A stretch of DNA of 64,000 nt from Paenibacillus turpanensis (GCF_011421635.1 NZ_WTLI01000018.1:61705-125704), one strand, 5' to 3'; shown: positions 8,294-18,010, counted from the stretch's first letter. Notes: generated by a model from the sequence alone, not told the origin. Numbers and translations: made by a program.

Positions 8294-8403
8294 TCTCGTA
8301 CCCTCCCGTGTTAAGAAAAATGTTTTTCTATTTATCATATCAAAAAATTCAACGAGTTCTGCTCTTCTGGTAAAAAAAATAAAAAAAGCTCTACGGAGAC
8401 AAT

Positions 8404-8440
8404 GAAAAAAAGTCTCCGTCCACCTTTCGGGAACAGAGAC
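8404..8440 (-). terminator. Terminator of the motAB operon
   Basis: On the minus strand GTCTC and GAGAC close a hairpin (8436-8440 with 8412-8416, further pairing inside) followed by seven T. It lies directly behind the motB stop codon. Confidence 0.7.
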
Positions 8441-8458
8441 TTTATGAGCGATGAAATG

Positions 8459-9274
8459 TTATTGTGCCGCACCAGCGGAACCGAGCTCCGTAAATTTCCG
8501 AAGGATGGATACTTCCACCCGGCGGTTTTTCGAGCGTCCCAGCTCCGTGTCATTCGTATCCATCGGGCGGAATTCCGCGTATCCGACGGCACTGAGCATT
8601 TTTTCATCAATCTTGTCGTTGGTGAGAAGCACCTTCATAAAGCTGAGGGCACGTGCCGCGCTTAGATCCCAGTTGGAATCAAACTGCGCTGTTTTGATCG
8701 GGACATTATCGGTATGTCCGGCCACAACGACCTCGTACTGGTTATACTCACCGAGCAGATCGCCTACCGTCACCGCAATTTGCTGTGATTCCGGGCGAAG
8801 GGTCGCGCTTCCGGAAGCGAACAGCGCATTGTCGCTGATCACAAGCTTCAGCTCTCTGTCGTTCATCTCCGTGCGAAGCTGTGTCGTGAGGCCGTTTTTC
8901 TCGATATAGCCGTCGATTTTTTCCTTCAGGTTTTCAAGCTCCCGCTTTTCCTGCTGCATTCTCTTTTCCAGTTCGTCCAGCTCGGCTTGGCTGAGCTTTC
9001 GCTTCTTGATCTCGCTGTCAGAACTGTCCTTTGTTTTAACGCCTACGTTATCCTGGGATGGAGCGGGGGTGTGGTTTTCAAAAAAGCCGGTCCCGCCGTT
9101 CAATGCGCTGTTAAAGGATTGCTTCAGTTCCTCGAATTTTTTAGCATCCACCTGGCTGGTGGCAAACAATACGATGAACAAGGCCAGCAGCAGCGTCAGC
9201 AAGTCTGCGTAGGGAATCAGCCATGATTCATCCATGTGTTCATCATGATCATGCGCTTTGTGCTTTTTGCTCAC
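8459..9274 (-). CDS. motB: Flagellar motor stator protein MotB
   Basis: Anchors the stator to peptidoglycan and, with MotA, forms the ion channel driving flagellar rotation. The single N-terminal membrane helix carries the essential Asp (WLIPYADLLTLLLALFIVLF, about residues 20-40). A Lys/Glu-rich coiled coil follows (about 85-135), then an OmpA-like peptidoglycan-binding domain (VVVAGHTDNVPIKTAQFDSN, about 195-215). GTG at 9274 is preferred to the longer frame because GGGGGAAGC lies just upstream; it overlaps the end of motA by 26 bases. Length 271 aa is typical. Whether H+ or Na+ is used cannot be read safely. Confidence 0.93.
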   Translation of the reverse strand: MSKKHKAHDHDEHMDESWLIPYADLLTLLLALFIVLFATSQVDAKKFEELKQSFNSALNGGTGFFENHTPAPSQDNVGVKTKDSSDSEIKKRKLSQAELDELEKRMQQEKRELENLKEKIDGYIEKNGLTTQLRTEMNDRELKLVISDNALFASGSATLRPESQQIAVTVGDLLGEYNQYEVVVAGHTDNVPIKTAQFDSNWDLSAARALSFMKVLLTNDKIDEKMLSAVGYAEFRPMDTNDTELGRSKNRRVEVSILRKFTELGSAGAAQ

Positions 9275-10058
9275 CGGTAGCTTCCCCCTCTTTTTGCTCC
9301 GCATTGCGTTCGGTCGGAGTCAAGAAGACGGACAGCTTCTGACTGATTGCGACGGTCGAAACGCCGGATTGGATCGATAATAAACCTTCAACCATCATCA
9401 GTTTGATTTCCATTTCTTTCTTAGACATACGCTTCAGCTTGTTAGCTATAGGGTGCCATAACACGTATCCGGTAAAAATCCCGTATAGTGTCGCGATAAA
9501 AGCTGCGGAAATGGAAGCGCCGAGCGCGTTGATGTCGCTTAAGTTACCGAGTGCGGCGATCAAGCCGATAACGGCGCCGAGTACGCCGAGGGTTGGCGCG
9601 TATGTGCCGGCCTGGGTAAAGATCAATGCGCCGGCCTTATGGCGATCTTCCGTCGCGTGAATGTCTTCCATAAGCACATCGCGCACAAAATCGTGATCAT
9701 TGCCGTCAATGATCATCCGCATTCCGCCCTTCAGGAACGAATCGTCGATTTCGTCCACCTTGCTTTCCAATGCGAGCAGACCTTCACGGCGTGTAATGGA
9801 AGCCCATTCCGTAAACATGCGGATGACTTCTTGCTTCGAAATCAGGGTTTGTCCTTTAAAAACGATGCCGAACAGCTTGCCGATTTTGCTGATTTCCGCC
9901 ATCGGAAACGCAATAAAAAGCGATGCTGCCGTACCTACCATGATAATTACGATCGCGGCAGGATTTACTAGTGCGGCAATCGGCGCATGCTTGAGCACCA
10001 TCCCGCCGACAACGGCGACAATACCCAATACAATACCTATAATTGATGACTTTTCCAA
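9249..10058 (-). CDS. motA: Flagellar motor stator protein MotA
   Basis: Membrane channel subunit of the flagellar stator. It has 269 aa with four hydrophobic helices, the N-terminal pair at residues about 5-50 (IIGIVLGIVAVVGGMVLKHA) and the second pair at about 155-205 (APTLGVLGAVIGLIAALGNL, family signature with the conserved Pro). The cytoplasmic loop between them carries the charged residues that contact FliG. Start is TTG with GAGAGGAGTG upstream. It is the first gene of a motA-motB pair. An EAL-domain c-di-GMP gene runs divergently, in keeping with control of motility by c-di-GMP. Confidence 0.93.
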   Translation of the reverse strand: MEKSSIIGIVLGIVAVVGGMVLKHAPIAALVNPAAIVIIMVGTAASLFIAFPMAEISKIGKLFGIVFKGQTLISKQEVIRMFTEWASITRREGLLALESKVDEIDDSFLKGGMRMIIDGNDHDFVRDVLMEDIHATEDRHKAGALIFTQAGTYAPTLGVLGAVIGLIAALGNLSDINALGASISAAFIATLYGIFTGYVLWHPIANKLKRMSKKEMEIKLMMVEGLLSIQSGVSTVAISQKLSVFLTPTERNAEQKEGEATGEQKAQSA

Positions 10059-10298
10059 AAGCTGTGCACTCCTCTCCCATAATGACGCGGCTTCTGTAAC
10101 GGATGTGGACCGTTCGCAGAAACGAAAATTCGATACCTACATATTTCGACAAAAACCTGCATTCCTCCTTTTTTATATCGGTGGGATTGAAATGAAAGTT
10201 TAGAAAGGAATTGCAAGAAAACACAATATCCCATACAATGGCGATAAGACGTGATGTTAGGAAACCTAACACAATATCAAGGGATGGGGGCACATTGG

Positions 10299-11489
10299 AT
10301 GGGCAGAGGCACAAAAACCCGGAAGAAACATGACGTGATCCCCTTTTTTCAACCGATCGTATCGATTCGAACGCAGCAAATCTTTGGATACGAGACGTTA
10401 GGGAGAGGTGTGACCGAGGGGCGGATGTACAGTCTCGGTCCTTTTTTCAAGGACCCTTCGGTTTCGGATGAACGGCATATTGAGGTGGACCGGCAGCTCA
10501 GGGCGAAGGCGATGCGTGCCCTCGTGCAGAGCGGCAGCGAGAGCAAGCTCTTTATTAATATTAAGCCGGCGTGGATTTTTAAGGCTTGGCAGGAGACGGG
10601 GATCCTACAGACACTTGAGCTTGCAAAGCAGGCCGGCTTTGATCCATCGCGGCTTGTCATTGAAATCACCGAGGAGGAGTTTCACGGGAGATTATATGAG
10701 CTGACGGAGATTGTAGAGGTGTATCGGCAGGCTGGATGCACGATCGCCGTTGACGATGTGGGCAGCGGGTTCAGCAATTTTGACCGTATCGCCGTGCTGC
10801 AGCCGAAAATTTTGAAGGTGGATTTGAATATCCTGAAAAAAAGCGCAAGCCATCAAGGGTACCGGGCGCTGCTCAAATCCTTCTCCATACTCGCCTCGCA
10901 AATGGGCTCGGCTCTGCTGGTCGAAGGGGTGGAGCGTCCGGATGATTTGCAAAATGCGCTGCATGCCGGAGCCCGTTATGTCCAAGGCTATATGGTGGGA
11001 CGCGCCGCGCCGGCTCTTCTCGATGAAGGAGCGTTTACCGAGCAGCTCAAGGTGGAAATTGATCGGTTCAGCGCCATGCAGTTTGAAAAGTTTGACCGGA
11101 TGTTTGAATTTGAACAGCGCTTAAATAAACGCTTTGTCCGGCATGCGGCGCTGCTGTCCGCCGATGAGGCTGACGAATGGATTCAGCTGATCCTGCCGGA
11201 TCTGCCGGATTACTGCTTGCGTGCGTACATTTGCTGCGGGAACGGGGAGCAGGTATCGTCAAATTTCAGCAATACAAAAGCGGGCGGTTGGCTGAGGGAC
11301 GGCTCGTTTCGCGGATCGAATTGGCTGTGGAGGCCGTATTTTATTCCCAACGTCGTTATGATGAGCAGGGAAGCAAAAGGGATTTTGTCGGCGGAATACA
11401 CGGATCTGGAAACCTCAAAGCCGATTCAGACGTATTCCTGTCCGATTGGTGATAATTGCTATTTGTTTTTGGATATGCATGCACAATAA
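10299..11489 (+). CDS. YkuI-type EAL domain protein with C-terminal PAS-like domain
   Basis: Likely c-di-GMP phosphodiesterase or c-di-GMP sensor, related to Bacillus YkuI. The EAL domain spans about residues 12-245 and has an ETL variant (GYETLGRG). Other expected residues are present: Asn in FINIKP, Glu in EITEEE, the DD pair in AVDDVGSG, Lys in KVDLN, Glu in EGVE, Gln in VQGY. The C-terminal part (about 270-396) matches the YkuI PAS-like domain, including NWLWRPYFIPNVVMMSREAKG and YTDLETSKPIQTYSCP. ATG 10299 gives the same N-terminal length as YkuI and follows GGGATGGGGG; GTG 10251 is an in-frame alternative. Divergent from motAB. Confidence 0.85.
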   Translation: MGRGTKTRKKHDVIPFFQPIVSIRTQQIFGYETLGRGVTEGRMYSLGPFFKDPSVSDERHIEVDRQLRAKAMRALVQSGSESKLFINIKPAWIFKAWQETGILQTLELAKQAGFDPSRLVIEITEEEFHGRLYELTEIVEVYRQAGCTIAVDDVGSGFSNFDRIAVLQPKILKVDLNILKKSASHQGYRALLKSFSILASQMGSALLVEGVERPDDLQNALHAGARYVQGYMVGRAAPALLDEGAFTEQLKVEIDRFSAMQFEKFDRMFEFEQRLNKRFVRHAALLSADEADEWIQLILPDLPDYCLRAYICCGNGEQVSSNFSNTKAGGWLRDGSFRGSNWLWRPYFIPNVVMMSREAKGILSAEYTDLETSKPIQTYSCPIGDNCYLFLDMHAQ

Positions 11490-11503
11490 GAAGGAGCAGG
11501 GAA

Positions 11504-11797
11504 ATGAAGCTTTCGGAAAAGGAGATCGACACGCGTCTCGCGGAGCTCGCGCATTGGGGCCGGACGGATGGCAAGTGGATCGAGAGAAAATACCGTTTCG
11601 CCGAATTCATGGATAGCATCCGTTTTACGAACCGTGTTGCGGAAGAGGCGGAGCGATTGAATCATCATCCGATGATCGCCATCGATTTTCGAATGGTTAC
11701 GCTGCGGCTGACGAGCTGGAGCGCCGGGGGGCTGACTGCGCTCGATTTTGAGGCCGCGCAGCACTTTGAAGCCGTTTATGCTTCAATGGAGAAATAG
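11504..11797 (+). CDS. 4a-hydroxytetrahydrobiopterin dehydratase (pterin carbinolamine dehydratase)
   Basis: Small cytoplasmic enzyme of 97 aa that dehydrates 4a-carbinolamine pterin; in bacteria it is associated with aromatic hydroxylase or molybdopterin-related pterin metabolism. The family signature is clear: AEEAERLNHHPMIAIDFRMV with the His-His-Pro active-site motif, then LRLTSWSAGGLTALDFEAAQ. ATG 11504 has AAGGAGCAGGGA upstream. It lies 15 bases behind the EAL gene, so it may be read from the same transcript. It ends in a bidirectional terminator shared with the convergent GGDEF-EAL gene. Confidence 0.88.
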   Translation: MKLSEKEIDTRLAELAHWGRTDGKWIERKYRFAEFMDSIRFTNRVAEEAERLNHHPMIAIDFRMVTLRLTSWSAGGLTALDFEAAQHFEAVYASMEK

Positions 11798-11826
11798 GCA
11801 GAGCCTGTGGCCCTGCCTATTTTTTG
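11792..11826. terminator. Bidirectional terminator shared by two convergent genes
   Basis: AAATAGGCAG pairs with CTGCCTATTT and is followed by T-tracts on both strands. It contains the stop codons of both the pterin dehydratase (+) and the GGDEF-EAL gene (-). Confidence 0.85.
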
Positions 11827-14366
11827 TACAGCCATTGGCGCACGTCATGGGCGGAGACCGGTTTGCTGTAATAGTAACCCTGCACGGTGTTCACGCCCAT
11901 GCTTTTAATGAATTGAAGCTGCTCTTCGCTTTCCACTCCCTCTGCGACCACCCGCATGCGGAAGCTGCGGGCCATCATGACGATCGCTTCGGTTAACGCC
12001 ATGCTTTTGGTGGAATCGGGGATTTCTTTGACGAAGGAACGGTCAATTTTGAGAGTGTCGATCGGAAAATGCTGAAGATAGCTGAGCGACGAGAAGCCGG
12101 TGCCGAAATCGTCAATCGAAATTGATACGCCGAGCGATTTCAGCTCCATCAGCAGAGACGTCGACAGCTCAACATTGCTCATAATGCCGCTTTCGGTCAA
12201 TTCGAGCTCCAGCAAGGCCGCGTCGAGCCCGGTTTCCTCCAGCACGGCCTTGACCGAATCGCGGAAGCCGCTTTGCTGCACTTGGCGGAACGAGATGTTC
12301 ACGCTCACCGGCACCGGTGCATACCCTTCCAGCTGCCATTGTCGCATTTGCCTGCAGGCGGTGAGCAGCACCCAATCTCCGATTGCGCCGATCAGTCCGT
12401 TTTCTTCGGCAATGGGGATGAACAGGGCGGGGGAGACAAAGCCCAGCTCGGGCGATTTCCATCTTACCAGTGCCTCCATCCCCGACATTACGCCGTCCCG
12501 CACATTAAATTTCGGCTGGTATTCAATAAAAAATTCGTTGCGCTCAATGGCGCCGCGTATGCTGCTGACGATTTGCATCCGTTCCGTCATTTGTACGCGG
12601 AGCGCCGGCGAGAACAGGCGGCATTGATTCCGGCCGGATTCTTTGGCCTGATGAAGCGCCATGTTCGCGCTCTTCATCAAGGTTTCGGCGTCGGTGCCGT
12701 CTTCCGGATAAAGACAGACCCCGGCAGAGGCGCCGACGATTACCTCCTGCAGCCCAATTTGATGCGAGCCGGTCAGCTTGCGAATGATGCGATTGCAGGC
12801 TTCGAGCGCTTCGTTGGCGGCTTCGGCATCCTGGAGCAGGACGACAAATTCGTCTCCTCCGAAACGGGCGGCGATATTGTGGGGCCCTATGGCCGTAAGG
12901 AGCTCTTGTCCAACCTTGCGAAGCACGGCGTCGCCGACGAGATGCCCCAGTGTATCGTTAATCAGCTTGAAGCGATCCAGGTCGAAGACGGCAACGGCGA
13001 AGCTGCGGAGGTCGAGCTTCGCCGAAGCGATCACTTCCTGCAGCTTCTCGCGAAACTGAATACGATTCGGCAGGTTCGTGATCGCATCATAATTGGCCAG
13101 GTAGGAGATATGCTCCTGAGCGGCCTTCCGTTCGGTAATATCGATCACGGTGCCAAAGAGCATTTCGGCTTGTCCCGCATGGCTTCCAGCCGGCCGGCAG
13201 CGCACCCGGATGTGCTTGGAGTCGCCCTGCGGGGTAATGATTTCGACTTCTTCCTCCTGCGGCTTTCCTCTTAATGCTCCGCGCAAAAAACGGAAGACGC
13301 GAGGATGCTGCTCGCTTGGGATGGCTTCCAGCAGACGAGGCAGGAGCTCGCCGGGTTTGCCCTCTTCGAAGCCGAAGATGGCCGGGGTTTCCTCGGACCA
13401 TGTAATCACACGTGACTGAATGTGAAATTCCCAGTTGCCTACATGAACAAGCTTTTGGGTTTCATTTAAGCGGGACTCCTGCAGCTTAAGCAGCTCTTGC
13501 GCCGCTTGGCGGTCGGATACGTCACGAGACGACGTCAAATAACCGATTCGCTGTCCGTTTTCCGAACGCAGCGGCTTGGCGGTCGTTTCCACCCAAGTGT
13601 ACTCGCCGCTTTTTTTGCGAATCCGATATTGAAGCGTGATCACGCCGGGTCCTGCGGAGCCGCTTTGGATTTCATTGCGCACTCTTGAGAAATCCTCCGG
13701 GTGGATCCAGTAGTACGCGCTGCTCCGAATCAATTCTTCCGGCGTATAACCAAGCAGCTCGGTGATGGAGGGTGAAACGTAATGGATCGTGCCGTCTACT
13801 CCGTGCAGGCACACTAAGTCGGTCATGTGCTCGGTAATGAGCCGATGAAGGGTCGGTTGGTCATGAGCAATTCCCATGAGCTGTAAATAGGAGGGAAGGG
13901 ATAGGAACGCTTCCCGATCCGGTACGGTGGAAAGGGTGCCGACGACGAGATCACACGGCTGTTCGGGATCCTCGATGGATTCCGCCCTTAGCATCGCCGG
14001 ACGGATGGAGCCGTCCTGGCAGTACAGAGCAGCGTCTTCGCCGGAAAGCGAACGCAGTGAAAAGTGGCCGCGCAGCGAAGGCGGCGCCGACAGCTTGGCG
14101 CTAAAGGTGCCAAGAAACGAACACGGCTTGCCGATCAGTTTGCTGCGCTCGAAGCCGGTCAAGTTCACGAGCGTCTGATTCACATAGAGAATAGGCAGAT
14201 GCGGTTTGTGAGCGTCGCAAAGGAAGACCCCAAACGGCAGTAGATCGGGATCGAAGCCGGACCAAGGAGTTCCATTGAAAGCCTTCGTCAGGAGGCGCTG
14301 ACACTGCCCGTTGCTTAGCGGCGAAAAAGCACGCACAGAATAATCGGATTTCATCGCTTCAGACAA
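11817..14366 (-). CDS. PAS-PAS-PAS-GGDEF-EAL c-di-GMP signalling protein
   Basis: Multidomain protein of 849 aa predicted to make and/or degrade c-di-GMP. Three PAS domains precede the catalytic part: about residues 45-110 (ILYVNQTLVNLTGFERSKLI), 165-285 (TIHYVSPSITELLGYTPEEL) and 305-415. The GGDEF domain (about 425-585) keeps the active motif AARFGGDEFVVLL. The EAL domain (about 600-845) keeps EALVRW, NISFRQ, ELTES, the IDDFGTGFSS segment, TLKIDRSF and EGVE. Both active sites look intact. No membrane helix is seen, so it is probably cytosolic, sensing redox, light or a ligand by PAS. TTG start with AAAGGAGG upstream. Confidence 0.92.
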   Translation of the reverse strand: MSEAMKSDYSVRAFSPLSNGQCQRLLTKAFNGTPWSGFDPDLLPFGVFLCDAHKPHLPILYVNQTLVNLTGFERSKLIGKPCSFLGTFSAKLSAPPSLRGHFSLRSLSGEDAALYCQDGSIRPAMLRAESIEDPEQPCDLVVGTLSTVPDREAFLSLPSYLQLMGIAHDQPTLHRLITEHMTDLVCLHGVDGTIHYVSPSITELLGYTPEELIRSSAYYWIHPEDFSRVRNEIQSGSAGPGVITLQYRIRKKSGEYTWVETTAKPLRSENGQRIGYLTSSRDVSDRQAAQELLKLQESRLNETQKLVHVGNWEFHIQSRVITWSEETPAIFGFEEGKPGELLPRLLEAIPSEQHPRVFRFLRGALRGKPQEEEVEIITPQGDSKHIRVRCRPAGSHAGQAEMLFGTVIDITERKAAQEHISYLANYDAITNLPNRIQFREKLQEVIASAKLDLRSFAVAVFDLDRFKLINDTLGHLVGDAVLRKVGQELLTAIGPHNIAARFGGDEFVVLLQDAEAANEALEACNRIIRKLTGSHQIGLQEVIVGASAGVCLYPEDGTDAETLMKSANMALHQAKESGRNQCRLFSPALRVQMTERMQIVSSIRGAIERNEFFIEYQPKFNVRDGVMSGMEALVRWKSPELGFVSPALFIPIAEENGLIGAIGDWVLLTACRQMRQWQLEGYAPVPVSVNISFRQVQQSGFRDSVKAVLEETGLDAALLELELTESGIMSNVELSTSLLMELKSLGVSISIDDFGTGFSSLSYLQHFPIDTLKIDRSFVKEIPDSTKSMALTEAIVMMARSFRMRVVAEGVESEEQLQFIKSMGVNTVQGYYYSKPVSAHDVRQWLYKK

Positions 14367-14464
14367 GATGGCCCCTCCTTTATGCGAATATCATTTTGTC
14401 TAGAACCCATTTTCCCCATCTTATCACGTAAGGAAGCGGTTTCACAACATTTTTTGGAAACGCT

Positions 14465-14965
14465 TTAAAGGGGCGCTTCCAAGACCATGCAATGGACCTC
14501 GACTTCTCCTTGAAGAGTTGGCTTCATATACGTATCGGTGATGTGAAACCCGACTTTTTGATACACGCGAATCGCTCTTTCATTCCAAATATGAACCTCG
14601 AGATCGATTTCGTCCGTCGGATGCTGTTCCCTGGCGTAGGCCACAGCCTGTACAATGAATTCGGCACCCCAGCCCAGCCCGCAGTATTCGGGACGCAGTC
14701 CAAAGCCGAGACGGGTGACGCCTACCAGCGGAAACAGCTGTAGAAACCCTGCGAGGCTCCCGTCTTGGAGAAGCACAGTGCGCAGCTGCTGCTCGCGAAT
14801 GAGCGGGTCGGCGGCCATTTCATGGTAATAGCAAAGCTCTTCCCAGCTCCTCCAATTAAAAACATGGTAAGGTTCGGGGTAGCGCCAGGAGCAAATGTGG
14901 ATCGCGTGCTGTTCTGTCATGGGCACAATGTCGAAACGGCTTGGCAGATGTTGTGGAATCAGCAT
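14465..14965 (-). CDS. GNAT family N-acetyltransferase
   Basis: Acetyl-CoA dependent acetyltransferase of 166 aa with unknown substrate. The GNAT core is visible: a beta strand and P-loop region (LGFGLRPEYCGLGWGAEFIV, like the acetyl-CoA-binding R/Q-x-x-G-x-G/A), then DLEVHIWNERAIRVYQKVGF, the classic motif B. The N-terminal part has WRYPEPYHVFNWRSWEE, seen in RimJ/RimL-like Bacillus proteins. ATG 14965 is chosen with GGGTGA upstream; GTG 14974 is an alternative. It is a single gene flanked by the GGDEF-EAL gene and a divergent sulfurtransferase. Confidence 0.82.
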   Translation of the reverse strand: MLIPQHLPSRFDIVPMTEQHAIHICSWRYPEPYHVFNWRSWEELCYYHEMAADPLIREQQLRTVLLQDGSLAGFLQLFPLVGVTRLGFGLRPEYCGLGWGAEFIVQAVAYAREQHPTDEIDLEVHIWNERAIRVYQKVGFHITDTYMKPTLQGEVEVHCMVLEAPL

Positions 14966-15056
14966 GAATATCACCCGGAATAAAGGATTTATTTCCCTCT
15001 TTGTCGAAAAGAATAGGAAATTAAATAGCTCGTGAAAAAGGAAAGGATGTGTCCAA

Positions 15057-15890
15057 GTGCGGACGATTGTTAGTATGAAATGGCTCGCTTCCCAGCTTGA
15101 ACAGCAGGATGTAACCGTGATTGATTGTCGTTTTGTCCTTGGATCCCCAGAGGCGGGCCGCGAGGCGTACCGCCAAGGTCATATTCCGGGCGCTTATTAC
15201 TTCCATCTGGAAGAAGATTTGTCCGGACCCAAGGAAGAGCATGGCGGACGCCATCCTTTGCCGGATTTTGAGGCGCTGGCGGCCAAGCTGGCATCAACGG
15301 GAATCAAGCCGGGCGGTACAATCGTAGCTTATGATGATCAAGGCGGAGCGATGTCATCCCGTTTATGGTGGCTCCTTAAATATATCGGCATCGAGGCGTC
15401 TATTTTTGTAATGGATGAAGGATTTACGAAATGGAAAGAGGCAGGGTACCCGGTAACGGAAGAAATCCCGCCGTCGCGTCCGGGAGAAGTGACGGTAAAC
15501 CTGCAGCCCCAGCTGCTTGCTTCTATGGAGGATGTGAAGCAGCGGATCGGCCGCGAGGGTGTCGTGCTGATCGATTCCCGTGAGGAGCCGCGATTCCGCG
15601 GGCTCGCGGAGCATATTGATCCGGTTGCAGGACATATTCCGAGCGCAATCAACCTGTTCTGGAAGGCAAACCTGGACGCGGAGGGCCGCTGGAAGCCGAT
15701 TAAGGAGCAGCAGGCCCGGTTCGAGAAGCTTCAGGGCGCCAAGGAGCTGATCGTGTACTGCGGTTCCGGCGTGACGGCATGCCCGAATGTGCTGGCACTG
15801 GAGGAAGCCGGCTTCACGAACGTGAAGCTGTACGCAGGAAGCTGGAGCGACTGGATCACCTACCCGGACAACCCGGTGGCGAAGGCGTAA
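15057..15890 (+). CDS. Sulfurtransferase (two rhodanese domains; TST/MST type)
   Basis: Transfers sulfur from thiosulfate or 3-mercaptopyruvate to an acceptor. It has 277 aa with two rhodanese domains: N-terminal structural domain (about 5-130, VIDCRFVLGSPEAGREAYRQ, GHIPGAYYFHLEEDLSG) and C-terminal catalytic domain (about 160-275) with the active Cys in YCGSGVTACPN. The loop CGSGVT suggests the mercaptopyruvate type, but thiosulfate cannot be excluded. GTG start with AAAGGATG upstream. It is monocistronic; a terminator lies about 120 bases downstream. Confidence 0.88.
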   Translation: MRTIVSMKWLASQLEQQDVTVIDCRFVLGSPEAGREAYRQGHIPGAYYFHLEEDLSGPKEEHGGRHPLPDFEALAAKLASTGIKPGGTIVAYDDQGGAMSSRLWWLLKYIGIEASIFVMDEGFTKWKEAGYPVTEEIPPSRPGEVTVNLQPQLLASMEDVKQRIGREGVVLIDSREEPRFRGLAEHIDPVAGHIPSAINLFWKANLDAEGRWKPIKEQQARFEKLQGAKELIVYCGSGVTACPNVLALEEAGFTNVKLYAGSWSDWITYPDNPVAKA

Positions 15891-16007
15891 CCAATGTTCA
15901 CCCGCTTTGAGGAGTTATGCAGCATCGAACCCTCATGTTATAGCGCTACATACATACGAAGCATCTTTTCCCAAGAATCAACGTTACCTCATTTGATAAG
16001 AAAATGT

Positions 16008-16048
16008 AAGCAGTCTGCCGGCAAGATCGGAGCAGGCTGCTTTTTTTA
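16008..16048 (+). terminator. Terminator between the sulfurtransferase and chemoreceptor genes
   Basis: AGCAGTCTGC pairs with GCAGGCTGCT and is followed by TTTTTTT. The rest of the 15891-16210 gap shows no gene; it is AT-rich leader for the chemoreceptor. Confidence 0.8.
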
Positions 16049-16210
16049 TCGACGAATAAACGACAATATACAACAATTTCCACGCCTGTTGGAAGAAAAA
16101 ATTGTATTTAGTTGTAGAATTTTATGATATTATTTTGGATGAAAATGTCGGAAAATATCGTTTTTACACAGATCAGCTAGGCAGGGAACAGAAAATTAGG
16201 GGGAACTTTC

Positions 16211-17950
16211 ATGAAACGTAGTTTGAGGCTTTCTTTGTTCAGCAATTTAAAAATCGTACATTCACTAATTATTTTAGTGGTCGTGGCTCTACTTGGCTTA
16301 GGAATCGTTTTCTTTAATGGGCTAAACGGGATGTACTTTGCTAAAAAGCAGCAGGAAAAGCTCTACGACGATTATTACGCTGGAACAACGAAGATGCTGG
16401 AGATTAAGGCTTCTTTCTACAACATGAGAGGGAATTACATAAAAATGCTGGACGGCTCTGTTAGCGACGGGGCCTATGAGAGTGTTCAGAAGGATCGCAA
16501 ACGCATTTCCGAGGGCTTGGCCTCATACATGAATTTTCCGATGGGTGAGCAGGAAGCGGCAGCTGCGAAGGAGCTGAATGCGAAGCTGGAGGCATACTTC
16601 CAGGACACCGACAAAATGCTCATGATCAAAAAGGAAACAGGTAAATATGACAAGGCGGAGCGGGACCGTATTAATAAAAACAGCACCGCGATCGTGGATG
16701 GGGTGCAGGACCTTGTTGCGCAAAATCAAGAGCAGTCTAAGCAGCTTTTTGAAGGGACAAACAATGAGATCCAGCGTTTGATTACACAGGCTTCGATTTT
16801 ATCGGTCGTTACCTTGCTCATTTTGCTGGTCATTGCTGTGATTTCGATCCGTAAGCTGCGGATGAAGCTGAAGATGATTGCGGCGCATTCCGAGAAAATA
16901 ACGAACGGCGAATTAAACAGCGCATTTTCGGAGCGAATGCTGGATTCCAAGGATGAACTCAGCGGTATTGCACGGCATGTTCAGCTGATGACGGAATCGT
17001 TTGCCGAGCTTGTAAAGGGCATGGTTGGAGAATCGAAGACGCTTCGTGATGTTTCGGAAGAAGCCAAGAAGAAGATGGCGGAGCTCAACGAGCGTGTGGT
17101 TGAAGTGGCCAGCACGAGCGAGCAGCTCTCGGCCGGCATGCAGCAAACGGCGGCGACGACGGAGAGCATGGCGGAAGCAGCCGGGGAAATGGAGACCGCC
17201 ATTGGCACCATCGCGAATAAGGCTCAGGAAGGTGCTTTTACAGCATCGGAGATCAGTAAGCGTGCGGCGGAGTTAAAGGCCTCGGCCTCGGAGTCGATTT
17301 CCAAGACACAAGTGGTTTACAAGTCGACGAATGAAAAGCTGCGTCAAGCGATTCAAGATTCGAAGGCAGTAGATCAAATTAAGGTGCTGACGGACTCCAT
17401 TCTGGAAATTACGGCGCAAACCAACCTGCTTTCTTTGAATGCTGCTATTGAAGCAGCGAGAGCAGGGGAATCGGGAAGAGGCTTCGCTGTCGTGGCGGAT
17501 GAGATCCGCAAGCTCTCGGTCAGCTCGCAGAATACTCTTGCGGAAATTCAGAATGTGACGGGCACAGTTACCAATTCCGTGAATCGTCTTTCGGCCAGCT
17601 CCGATGAGCTGTTAAAGTTTTTGAACGAACGCGTGCTTGAGGATTACGAGATTCTTCTCAAAACCTCGGAGCAATACTATAAGGATGCGGAGTCGTTTGA
17701 CGATATGACGCAGGATTTCAGTGCAACCTCGCAGGAGCTGATGGCTTCGATGCAAACGGTGGTGCAGGGCATCCGCGAGCTGTCGCAGGCGAATCAAGAA
17801 TCGGCGATCGGCACGCAAAATATTGCAGAGCGCACCTCGGATACGCTGGAAATGGCCTCGCAGGTCGTCGAGCAGACGAATGCTGTAAAAGAAAGCTCGG
17901 AAAGACTGGAAACATTAACAGGCCGCTACAAGCTGGAAGAGGAAAAGTAA
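16211..17950 (+). CDS. Methyl-accepting chemotaxis protein
   Basis: Membrane chemoreceptor of 579 aa. TM1 is at about residues 15-37 ([20 protein letters not shown]) and TM2 at about 192-213 ([20 protein letters not shown]). The extracytoplasmic part between them is all-helical, like four-helix-bundle (4HB_MCP) sensors. A HAMP-like segment follows (about 215-270), then the long cytoplasmic signalling coiled coil with the conserved hairpin tip [20 protein letters not shown] (about 396-415) and [15 protein letters not shown], which contacts CheA/CheW. Methylation-type Glu/Gln-rich helices flank it. Ligand unknown. RBS GGGGGAAC before ATG. Confidence 0.92.
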   Translation: MKRSLRLSLFSNLKIVHSLIILVVVALLGLGIVFFNGLNGMYFAKKQQEKLYDDYYAGTTKMLEIKASFYNMRGNYIKMLDGSVSDGAYESVQKDRKRISEGLASYMNFPMGEQEAAAAKELNAKLEAYFQDTDKMLMIKKETGKYDKAERDRINKNSTAIVDGVQDLVAQNQEQSKQLFEGTNNEIQRLITQASILSVVTLLILLVIAVISIRKLRMKLKMIAAHSEKITNGELNSAFSERMLDSKDELSGIARHVQLMTESFAELVKGMVGESKTLRDVSEEAKKKMAELNERVVEVASTSEQLSAGMQQTAATTESMAEAAGEMETAIGTIANKAQEGAFTASEISKRAAELKASASESISKTQVVYKSTNEKLRQAIQDSKAVDQIKVLTDSILEITAQTNLLSLNAAIEAARAGESGRGFAVVADEIRKLSVSSQNTLAEIQNVTGTVTNSVNRLSASSDELLKFLNERVLEDYEILLKTSEQYYKDAESFDDMTQDFSATSQELMASMQTVVQGIRELSQANQESAIGTQNIAERTSDTLEMASQVVEQTNAVKESSERLETLTGRYKLEEEK

Positions 17951-17978
17951 TTCGTCGAATATTTGCAGAACGTAACAA

Positions 17979-18010
17979 GGCAGGCAGCGTAAGCTGCTTG
18001 TCTTTTTTTA
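17979..18010 (+). terminator. Terminator after the chemoreceptor gene
   Basis: GGCAGGCAGC pairs with GCTGCTTGTC across GTAA and is followed by TTTTTTT. Confidence 0.85.

Noticed and set aside
12273..13274. 333-codon plus-strand frame opposite the GGDEF-EAL gene
   Set aside because: It overlaps fully with a gene having intact GGDEF and EAL motifs, and lacks an RBS and recognisable domains.
15894..16127. 77-codon frame after the sulfurtransferase
   Set aside because: It runs through a transcription terminator hairpin and has no RBS or conserved features.
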